Source: Bacteroidaceae bacterium (GTDB lineage: Bacteria; Bacteroidota; Bacteroidia; Bacteroidales; Bacteroidaceae). From it: DNA of 15,225 bases. The DNA is taken from positions 1 through 15,225 of the forward strand of contig CAAGLF010000075.1 in assembly GCA_900770705.1 (NCBI GenBank). Reading direction: 5' to 3'. The translations under genes and the position numbers were made by a program. Each line of letters starts with the position of its first letter. The stretch's first letter is position 1. The notes below the pieces were generated by a model. It was given only the letters and a program-made list of their open reading frames with translations, did not search any database and was not told where the DNA came from. Positions 6,988-13,038 of the stretch are shown here, piece after piece.

Positions 6988-7965
6988 ATGGCTAAAATCA
7001 GATGTGTGGGCATACTGACCTCGGGAGGCGACGCTCCGGGTATGAACGCTGCCATTCGCTCCGTCACCCGAAGCGCCATCTGCAATGGTTTCAAGGTAAA
7101 GGGCATCTACCGAGGCTATCAAGGGCTCATCAACGACGAGGTTCGCCCCTTCACGACCGAAAACGTGTCGAACATCATACAGACCGGAGGCACCATACTC
7201 CGAACTGCCCGCTGCAAGGAATTCGAGACGCCAGCCGGAAGGAAAAAAGCCTACGAGACACTACGCAAGGAAGGCATAGACGCCCTCATCGTCATCGGAG
7301 GAAACGGCTCGCTCACCGGAGCTATGCTACTGGCCGAGGAATACGATTTCCCCTGTATCGGACTGCCTGGCACCATTGACAACGACCTTTATGGCACCGA
7401 CTCTACTATCGGCTACGACACCACGCTGAACACTATCACACAGTGTGTGGACAAGATACGCGACACCGCCACCTCCCACGAACGCATATTCTTCATCGAG
7501 GTGATGGGGCGCGACGCCGGTTTTCTGGCACAAAACAGCGCCATCGCCGCAGGAGCTGAAGCCGCCATCATCCCCGAAGACAACACCGGCTCCGACCAGC
7601 TGATGAAGTTTATGGAGCGCGGCATCCGCAAAAGTAAGAAAAGCTGCATCGTCATCGTCAGCGAAAGCCCCAAATGCGGCGCCATCTACTATTCGGAGCG
7701 CGTGAAGAAAGAATATCCCAACTTCGATGTCCGCGTCTCCATTCTGGGACACCTGCAACGAGGAGGTTCACCCTCAGCCCGCGACCGCATACTGGCCTCA
7801 CGCGTCGGCGTCGGAGCAATACAGGCTCTTGTGCAGGGGCAACGGAACGTGATGGTAGGCGTACGGAACAACGAAATCGTCTATGTACCATTCATTGACG
7901 CCGTGGGCAAACGCAAGGAGATGGACAGGCAGCTGATACAAGTGCTGGACGAACTGTCCATCTGA
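6988..7965 (+). CDS. pfkA: 6-phosphofructokinase (PfkA family)
   Basis: The 325-residue product is a full-length PfkA, the cytoplasmic enzyme that phosphorylates fructose 6-phosphate to fructose 1,6-bisphosphate. GGDAPGMNA (13-21) forms part of the nucleotide site. PGTIDND (127-133) holds the catalytic aspartate D131. MGRDAG (173-178) and LGHLQRGGSP (253-262) contact the sugar phosphate. The loop that reads GGDGS in E. coli is GGNGS here (104-108), replacing the Mg-binding Asp with Asn. The start at 6988 gives the usual MAKIRCVGILTSGG; the frame opens at 6919, but those residues are unlike the family. It follows nhaD by 99 nt and precedes atpD by 53 nt, with no clear promoter or terminator in either gap, so co-transcription is possible. 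ATP as donor is likely but not certain. Confidence 0.93.
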   Translation: MAKIRCVGILTSGGDAPGMNAAIRSVTRSAICNGFKVKGIYRGYQGLINDEVRPFTTENVSNIIQTGGTILRTARCKEFETPAGRKKAYETLRKEGIDALIVIGGNGSLTGAMLLAEEYDFPCIGLPGTIDNDLYGTDSTIGYDTTLNTITQCVDKIRDTATSHERIFFIEVMGRDAGFLAQNSAIAAGAEAAIIPEDNTGSDQLMKFMERGIRKSKKSCIVIVSESPKCGAIYYSERVKKEYPNFDVRVSILGHLQRGGSPSARDRILASRVGVGAIQALVQGQRNVMVGVRNNEIVYVPFIDAVGKRKEMDRQLIQVLDELSI

Positions 7966-8018
7966 CCTAATACATACCGACTGAATACAGAAACAATAAT
8001 AATCTTAAACCTAAAACA

Positions 8019-9542
8019 ATGATAGAAGGACATATCTCCCAAATCATCGGTCCCGTAGTCGACGCTTCTTTCGAAGCAGAGGGGCAGAACGTGAAGGATA
8101 TCCTGCCGAAAATCCACGAGGCGCTCGAAGTGGAACACCCCGACGGGCGAAAAATCATCATCGAGGTTCAGCAACACATCGGAGAAGACACCGTGCGCTG
8201 CGTTGCGATGGACAATACAGACGGACTGCGCCGAGGACTGGCTGTCAAGCCGCTGGGCGCACCTATATCTATGCCCATCGGCACGCAGATCAAGGGGCGT
8301 ATGATGAACGTTATCGGCGAAAGCATCGACGGCCTGAAGCCACTCGACAAATCGACCGGCGCCTATGCCATCCACCGCGAGCCACCCAAATTTGAGGATT
8401 TGAAGACATCGCGCGAAGTGCTCTATACCGGTATCAAGGTTATCGACCTGCTCGAACCTTATATGAAGGGTGGAAAAATCGGACTCTTCGGCGGTGCCGG
8501 CGTGGGCAAGACCGTGCTTATTATGGAGCTCATCAACAACATCGCCAAGGGGCACGACGGTTTCTCTGTATTTGCCGGTGTGGGTGAGCGTACCCGCGAA
8601 GGCAACGACCTGCTCCGCGAAATGATTGAATCCGGCGTCGTCAAGTACGGCAAGGAATTTGCCGAAGCTATGGAACGCGGCGAATGGGATCTCTCGAAGA
8701 TAGACTACGACGAAGTAGCCAAGTCGCAAGCCACACTGGTATACGGACAGATGAACGAGCCACCTGGAGCACGTGCCTCTGTAGCTCTCTCCGGACTGTC
8801 CATTGCCGAGTCCTTCCGCGATGGAGGCGGCGAAGGCGGAAAAGCCAGTGACATCCTCTTCTTCATCGACAATATTTTCCGCTTCACGCAGGCCGGTTCG
8901 GAAGTTTCCGCCCTTTTGGGACGTATGCCCTCGGCCGTGGGATATCAACCCACACTGGCCAGCGAGATGGGAGCAATGCAGGAACGAATCACTTCTACCA
9001 AGAACGGCTCCATCACGTCCATCCAGGCTGTATATGTACCGGCAGACGACCTGACAGACCCCGCTCCGGCCACCACATTTACCCACTTGGACGCCACTAC
9101 CGTACTTTCGCGTAAGATTACAGAGTTGGGTATCTACCCCGCCGTAGACCCCCTCGACTCTACCTCGCGAATACTCGACCCCAACGTGATTGGCAAGGAA
9201 CATTACGACTGTGCACAGCGCGTCATTCAGATCCTTCAGAAATACAAAGAGCTGCAAGACATTATCGCCATTTTGGGTATGGACGAGCTTTCCGATGAAG
9301 ACAGACTCGTGGTCAACCGTGCCCGCCGCGTACAACGCTTCCTGAGCCAGCCTTTCACGGTGGCAGAAAAGTTCACCGGAGTGCCCGGCGTAATGGTACC
9401 CATCGAAGAGGTGATTCGCGGCTTCAATATGATTCTCGACGGCGAGGTGGACTACCTGCCTGAGCAGGCATTCCTCAATGTCGGCACCATTGACGATGCC
9501 ATAGAGAAGGGAAAGAAACTGCTATCTTCTGCGCAAGCATAG
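8019..9542 (+). CDS. atpD: F1Fo ATP synthase subunit beta
   Basis: The 507-residue beta subunit carries the catalytic nucleotide sites of F1. It shows the Walker A motif GGAGVGKT (158-165), the catalytic GER glutamate (E190), the Walker B segment DILFFIDN ending at D284-N285, and the DELSDEDR segment (the DELSEED lever). Compared with E. coli beta it has about 27 extra residues between the GERTREGNDL helix and LVYGQMNEPPG (roughly 209-236). A comparable stretch is my recollection of other Bacteroidetes beta subunits. The gene opens the atp cluster, with atpD and atpC placed ahead of the Fo genes, which is the Bacteroidetes arrangement rather than the BEFHAGDC order of E. coli. The start at 8019 follows an A-rich leader and gives MIEGHISQIIGPVVD, as expected. 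Confidence 0.98.
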   Translation: MIEGHISQIIGPVVDASFEAEGQNVKDILPKIHEALEVEHPDGRKIIIEVQQHIGEDTVRCVAMDNTDGLRRGLAVKPLGAPISMPIGTQIKGRMMNVIGESIDGLKPLDKSTGAYAIHREPPKFEDLKTSREVLYTGIKVIDLLEPYMKGGKIGLFGGAGVGKTVLIMELINNIAKGHDGFSVFAGVGERTREGNDLLREMIESGVVKYGKEFAEAMERGEWDLSKIDYDEVAKSQATLVYGQMNEPPGARASVALSGLSIAESFRDGGGEGGKASDILFFIDNIFRFTQAGSEVSALLGRMPSAVGYQPTLASEMGAMQERITSTKNGSITSIQAVYVPADDLTDPAPATTFTHLDATTVLSRKITELGIYPAVDPLDSTSRILDPNVIGKEHYDCAQRVIQILQKYKELQDIIAILGMDELSDEDRLVVNRARRVQRFLSQPFTVAEKFTGVPGVMVPIEEVIRGFNMILDGEVDYLPEQAFLNVGTIDDAIEKGKKLLSSAQA

Positions 9543-9578
9543 TCTAACACGGTATTAATAGAAATCGACAGATAATAT

Positions 9579-9848
9579 ATGGCAAACAATAGTGCCGGAG
9601 CACATCCCTCCGGATTGCAAGTGACCATTCTCTCGCCAGAGAAGCAACTATATGCAGCCGAGGCCGAAAGCGTCACGGTGCCGGGAGAGAAGGGACGGTT
9701 TGAGATATTGAAAAACCACGCCCCTATAGTCTCCACACTCGTTGCCGGAACGGTGACCGTTGGCGGAGCAAATCCGTTGACACTACCCATCCTGTCCGGC
9801 TTCGTGGAAGTTGCCAACAACCAAGTATCTATTTGCGTAGAAGTGTAA
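9579..9848 (+). CDS. atpC: F1Fo ATP synthase subunit epsilon, short form
   Basis: The 89-residue product contains only the N-terminal beta-sandwich of epsilon: QVTILSPEKQLYAAEAESVTVPG, then ENHAP-like KNHAPIVSTLVAGTV, ending GFVEVANNQVSICVEV. Classic epsilon subunits have about 130-140 residues, with a C-terminal pair of helices that can block rotation; that part is absent. The stop codon is clean and the next gene begins 5 nt later, so this is not an obvious frameshift or truncation. In the complex it connects gamma to the c-ring. Without the helices, inhibition by epsilon of the E. coli type should not occur (inference). It sits 36 nt after atpD, as in other Bacteroidetes. Confidence 0.93.
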   Translation: MANNSAGAHPSGLQVTILSPEKQLYAAEAESVTVPGEKGRFEILKNHAPIVSTLVAGTVTVGGANPLTLPILSGFVEVANNQVSICVEV

Positions 9849-9853
9849 GCCGT

Positions 9854-10240
9854 ATGTGGAAAGCAATGTTGCCGCTGGCTGTCGGCTATGGCCTTACCGG
9901 TTCTCTGCTCTATCTGGCTTCGTGCCATATATGGGGAGAAACAGCTTACGCGCTGGCACTGCCCATCGTAGCCTTGGCCGTTTTCTTCTTCTCCTACACC
10001 CTGGGAAGCCTTTGGTTCTTCCATCGTCTGCTATCTACACAGCCCGGGGCGCTGACTGCCTACTATTTGGGCAGCAAGATGCTGCGGTTGGTGCTGACGG
10101 CATTAGTATTAGTGGTCTATGGACTGGCAGGAGGCGGTTGCCTTGTAGGCTTTGCCCTGACTGCCTTTCTGTTCTATCTGATAGCCGCCGTCACCGCTTC
10201 CATCTATTGCGTGAAGCAGGAGAAACGGATGTCGGCCTAA
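9854..10240 (+). CDS. Four-helix membrane protein in the atp operon (AtpI position, function unknown)
   Basis: This 128-residue hydrophobic protein has about four membrane segments (roughly 6-23, 30-50, 74-91 and 95-117) and a basic C-terminal tail (KQEKRMSA). It has no motif I can name. It starts 5 nt after the atpC stop; an ATG at 9833 in the same frame would overlap atpC and add seven basic residues, so I prefer 9854. Its place between atpC and atpB is where Bacteroidetes operons often carry a short unnamed membrane protein. A role like AtpI/AtpZ (help with c-ring assembly or Mg2+ supply) is an inference from position only, as the sequence does not show an AtpI signature. Confidence 0.8.
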   Translation: MWKAMLPLAVGYGLTGSLLYLASCHIWGETAYALALPIVALAVFFFSYTLGSLWFFHRLLSTQPGALTAYYLGSKMLRLVLTALVLVVYGLAGGGCLVGFALTAFLFYLIAAVTASIYCVKQEKRMSA

Positions 10241-10246
10241 TGCCGA

Positions 10247-10254
10247 TACTTTTG
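10247..10254 (+). promoter_or_regulatory. Possible internal promoter box before atpB
   Basis: TACTTTTG fits the Bacteroidetes -7 consensus TAnnTTTG and lies 42 nt before the atpB ATG, in the only sizeable gap of this part of the operon. No TTTG is found 19-21 nt upstream, so it may be a chance match. Confidence 0.3.
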
Positions 10255-10295
10255 CCGCTGCTGGCATTCCACTCAACCTCTTTGCAAATACCATA

Positions 10296-11372
10296 ATGAA
10301 CGCTATGAAACAAATACTCACCCTGATGTTCGCCTTAGCGGTGTGTCTACCCTCGTTTGCCACTGCCAGCGATAGCAACGAACATTCGGAAGGAAAAGGC
10401 GCGATTGATGTCAAGGAAATCGTGTTGGGCCATATGAGCGACGCTTACGATTGGCACATCACGACGCTCAACGGACACCACGTCAGCATACCTCTACCCG
10501 TCATCGTCAAGGGAGAAACCTCCGGCTGGCACGTCTTCAGCAGTTCCCGGCTGGCTCACCACCAGGAATACCAAGGCTTCTACATCAACGAAGCGAAGAA
10601 TGGGAAAATCTACGAGAAGCTGCCAACTGGTGACAAACGGCCGATCGACATCTCCATCACCAAGAATGTGGCACAGATATGGATAGTTGCCCTTCTGTTG
10701 CTCATTACCTTCACTAGCTGTGCCCGCTGGTACAAGGGAAGAGAGGCCGGAAGTCCTGCCCCCAAAGGCTTCGTCGGACTGATGGAAATGTTCGTAATGT
10801 CCATCCACGACGATGTCATCAAGGCTTCCATCGGTGAGAAGCACCACAAGCGCTATGCTCCATTTCTGCTGACAGCCTTCTTCTTCATCTTCTTCACCAA
10901 TGTATTGGGACTCATCCCCATATTTCCCGGAGGAGCCAACGTGACCGGTAACATTACCATCACTTTCTTCCTGGCCGTATGCACTATGTTGGCTGTCAAC
11001 CTCTTCGGGAACAAGGAGTATTGGAAGGAAATCTTCTGGCCGGAGGTACCAGCCTGGCTGAAAGTACCCATACCCATTATGCCCGTCATCGAAGTATTCG
11101 GAATTTTCACCAAGCCCTTCGCCTTAATGGTTCGTCTCTTCGCCAATATGATGGCCGGACACGCCATTATCCTGTCCCTGACCTGCGTGATATTCATCAC
11201 ATGGACCATCAGCGCCTTGATTGGAACTTCACTCTCGATTGTCAGCTTCCTCATGATGCTGTTTATGAACTGTCTGGAAGTACTGGTAGCATTCCTGCAG
11301 GCCTATGTATTCACGATGTTGTCTGCCGTATTCATCAGTATGGCACATCCCGAGCACACTCACGAGAAATAA
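10296..11372 (+). CDS. atpB: F1Fo ATP synthase subunit a
   Basis: The 358-residue a subunit forms the proton half-channels next to the c-ring. The essential arginine is R280 in MVRLFANMMAGH. Membrane helices begin at about 128 (IWIVALLLLITF) and continue to the C terminus. Unlike E. coli AtpB (about 270 residues), it begins with a signal peptide-like segment (residues 1-25, ending FATA) and about 100 polar, His-rich residues (26-127) that should lie in the periplasm. Long exported N termini of this kind are a known feature of Bacteroidetes AtpB; their role is not known to me. The start could also be M4 (10305), which would give a more standard signal peptide. It lies 55 nt after the four-helix protein gene, with a promoter-like box in that gap. 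Confidence 0.96.
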   Translation: MNAMKQILTLMFALAVCLPSFATASDSNEHSEGKGAIDVKEIVLGHMSDAYDWHITTLNGHHVSIPLPVIVKGETSGWHVFSSSRLAHHQEYQGFYINEAKNGKIYEKLPTGDKRPIDISITKNVAQIWIVALLLLITFTSCARWYKGREAGSPAPKGFVGLMEMFVMSIHDDVIKASIGEKHHKRYAPFLLTAFFFIFFTNVLGLIPIFPGGANVTGNITITFFLAVCTMLAVNLFGNKEYWKEIFWPEVPAWLKVPIPIMPVIEVFGIFTKPFALMVRLFANMMAGHAIILSLTCVIFITWTISALIGTSLSIVSFLMMLFMNCLEVLVAFLQAYVFTMLSAVFISMAHPEHTHEK

Positions 11373-11401
11373 ACTCAAAATCCAATAATTAATCACTGAC
11401 C

Positions 11402-11419
11402 GGGAGCTTCACTGCTCCC
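11402..11419 (+). promoter_or_regulatory. Perfect GC-rich hairpin before atpE
   Basis: GGGAGC (11402-11407) pairs perfectly with GCTCCC (11414-11419) around a TTCACT loop. It is followed by an A-rich stretch leading to the atpE ATG 20 nt later. There is no T-run, so it is unlikely to be a terminator. A role in mRNA processing, stability or raised atpE translation is an inference. Confidence 0.6.
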
Positions 11420-11439
11420 ACATAAAAAATCAAAACACT

Positions 11440-11685
11440 ATGTTATCCATCGCATTGTTAGCAGCAGACGCAGTTGCAAAGTTAGGCGCCGGTCTTGGCG
11501 CAGGTATCGCAGCCATCGGAGCCGGTCTCGGTATCGGCAAAATCGGTTCTTCCGCAATGGAAGCCATTGCCCGTCAACCCGAAAGCACCGGTGACATCCG
11601 CTCGAATATGATCGTCATCGCTGCCCTCGTCGAGGGTGTGGCGCTGTTCGCTGTGATTGTGTGTCTCCTCTGCCTCTTCCTCTAA
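11440..11685 (+). CDS. atpE: F1Fo ATP synthase subunit c
   Basis: The 81-residue product has two membrane helices joined by the polar ARQPE loop (44-48). The first helix carries the Gly/Ala-rich packing motif GAGLGAGIAAIGAGLGIG; the second holds the ion-binding carboxylate E65 in ALVEGVALFA. Na+-type c subunits have Gln on helix one and Ser-Thr after the Glu (as in Ilyobacter and Propionigenium). Here these positions are I32 and G66-V67, so proton binding is likely. The first residues (MLSIALLAADAV) are hydrophobic. The gene is flanked by a hairpin upstream and a long structured gap downstream, a fitting place for control of its expression, since many copies are needed per complex. Confidence 0.96.
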   Translation: MLSIALLAADAVAKLGAGLGAGIAAIGAGLGIGKIGSSAMEAIARQPESTGDIRSNMIVIAALVEGVALFAVIVCLLCLFL

Positions 11686-11726
11686 TTGAAGGAAGAAACT
11701 TGAGGCGCGCTACGTTTTTCTATCTA

Positions 11727-11810
11727 CGGCGATAAGAAAAAATAGGACGGAGGAAATTTCTCCTTTCGCCTTTGTTGTGAAAAGGCAGAAGTCCTCCCTC
11801 CTCGTCGCCG
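11727..11810 (+). promoter_or_regulatory. Nested RNA fold in the atpE-atpF gap
   Basis: The 199-nt gap between atpE and atpF (11686-11884) has no gene I can support. Three nested stems can be drawn by eye: CGGCGA (11727-11732) with TCGCCG (11805-11810); AGGACGGAGGA (11744-11754) with TCCTCCCTCCT (11792-11802), ten of eleven pairs; and GCCTTT (11768-11773) with AAAGGC (11781-11786). A rival local stem, GGAG (11749-11752) with CTCC (11760-11763), would use part of the long stem, so two exclusive folds are possible. No terminator T-run follows. It matches no riboswitch or leader family I can recognise. Confidence 0.5.
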
Positions 11811-11884
11811 ATTCGCTTATGAGAAACAGCAAACCAACAAGCAGAGACAGATTCGTATCCCCATTATTCTCTGAAACGTAGAAT

Positions 11885-12391
11885 ATGAATTTACCATCCA
11901 TTCTCACCCCCGATTTGGGTCTGCTCTTTTGGATGTTCATTGCCTTCTTTATCGTATTTCTGCTGCTTAGAAAATACGGTTTCCCCGTCATTGTACAAAT
12001 GGTGGAAGAACGCAAGCGATACATCGACGAAAGCCTGCAGAATGCACGGGCTGCCAATGAGAAACTGGCAGGTATTCAGGCAGAAAGCGAGCGCCTGCTT
12101 GCCGATGCACGCAGCCAGCAAGCCTCCATACTGAAAGAGGCAAAAGCCACCGGCGAAAAGATTGTGGCAGAAGCCCGCAATCGCGCCCAAGCCGAAGGCA
12201 ATCGTCTGCTCGAAGAAGCCAAAGCCCAGATACTCGCAGAAAAAGAAAATGCCCTCAGGGACATCCGGGGCACCGTAGCTGACTTATCGGTGGGTATTGC
12301 CGAGAAAGTACTTCGCAAACAGCTCTCCTCTACATCCGAGCAGACTGCCTACATAGACCGTCTGCTTAATGAAATGGAAGGACAGAAGTAG
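11885..12391 (+). CDS. atpF: F1Fo ATP synthase subunit b
   Basis: The 168-residue product is a typical b subunit: a short N terminus (MNLPSILTPDLG), one membrane helix (about 12-35, LLFWMFIAFFIVFLLL), then a long charged, Ala/Glu/Lys-rich helix (about 40-145) that dimerises as the peripheral stalk. The C-terminal part (VADLSVGIAEKVLRKQLS) contacts delta at the top of F1. There is one atpF gene here and no b' copy, so a homodimer is likely. The start at 11885 follows the long structured gap after atpE; no strong Shine-Dalgarno sequence is seen, as is usual in Bacteroidetes. The gene ends 36 nt before atpH. Confidence 0.97.
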   Translation: MNLPSILTPDLGLLFWMFIAFFIVFLLLRKYGFPVIVQMVEERKRYIDESLQNARAANEKLAGIQAESERLLADARSQQASILKEAKATGEKIVAEARNRAQAEGNRLLEEAKAQILAEKENALRDIRGTVADLSVGIAEKVLRKQLSSTSEQTAYIDRLLNEMEGQK

Positions 12392-12427
12392 TGCAGGCAA
12401 CCATTTGAATAACCCCTCCCTGAAAGT

Positions 12428-12964
12428 ATGGATCTCAGTAGTATTTCAATGCGCTACGCAAAAGCATTATATGCCTTTGCCACCGAATTGAAGGAAGAAA
12501 ACAGCGTATATGCCGAGATGCAGGCACTCGCAAAGGCACTGATGGCTTTGCCCAAGCTGGAACAGATGCTGCACAACCCTGTGGTGCCCGCCACCGGGAA
12601 GAAGCAACTCATAGTGACAGCGGCAAGCGGTGAAAAAACACCGACCAAAGCCTTGACACGCTTCATCGACCTGCTGATCAGCAAGAAGCGAACCCCGCTT
12701 ATGCTCCTCATAGCCTATGCCTACGCATCGCACTACCGCAAGCAGAAGCATATCACGGAAGGACGACTGACGCTGCCGGCAGAAGCGGACACAGCACAGC
12801 AGGAACGTATGCGCAAGATACTTGAGAAAAGAGCCGGCGGAAACGTTTCGTTCAAGGTAGACATTCGTCCCGAAATACTCGGAGGCTTTGTCCTTGAGTA
12901 CGACACATACCGGCTTGACGCCAGTCTGCGCACACAGCTTGCCCAGCTACGCCGTCGTCTCTGA
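12428..12964 (+). CDS. atpH: F1Fo ATP synthase subunit delta
   Basis: The 178-residue product has the standard delta (OSCP) length. Its N-terminal helical domain (about 1-105) opens with SSISMRYAKALYAFA, the usual I-A-x-RYAxALxxxA motif that binds the alpha subunit tips. The C-terminal part (about 110-178) holds EGRLTLPAEAD and PEILGGFVLEYDTYRLDASLRTQLAQL, the family signature that joins the b stalk. It lies between atpF and atpA, as in most atp operons, and links the peripheral stalk to F1. The 74-nt gap to atpA contains a short inverted repeat (CGTCAA-T-TTGACG, 12974-12986) but no gene or clear promoter. Confidence 0.97.
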   Translation: MDLSSISMRYAKALYAFATELKEENSVYAEMQALAKALMALPKLEQMLHNPVVPATGKKQLIVTAASGEKTPTKALTRFIDLLISKKRTPLMLLIAYAYASHYRKQKHITEGRLTLPAEADTAQQERMRKILEKRAGGNVSFKVDIRPEILGGFVLEYDTYRLDASLRTQLAQLRRRL

Positions 12965-13038
12965 CAGGCAATCGTCAATTTGACGTATATGCCATTTTTC
13001 TACAGTCAAATCAAACACACAAACACAACTATCCACAA

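Noticed and set aside
7881..9335. A 484-codon open frame on the minus strand opposite atpD
   Set aside because: atpD is certain on the plus strand and the reverse product has no recognisable motif; it is a shadow of atpD codon use.
9856..10296. A 146-codon plus-strand frame in a second register over the four-helix protein gene
   Set aside because: The other register gives regular membrane helices and sits 5 nt after atpC; this one has a mixed basic sequence and ends on the atpB start.
11710..12057. A 115-codon minus-strand frame across the atpE-atpF gap
   Set aside because: Half of it is antisense to atpF, there is no promoter match on that strand that I could find, and no family pattern; the gap is better explained as structured RNA.
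12974..12986. Inverted repeat CGTCAA-T-TTGACG between atpH and atpA as a terminator or operator
   Set aside because: It is short, leaves no workable RNA loop beyond a 4-bp stem, lacks a T-run directly after it, and sits in the middle of the operon.
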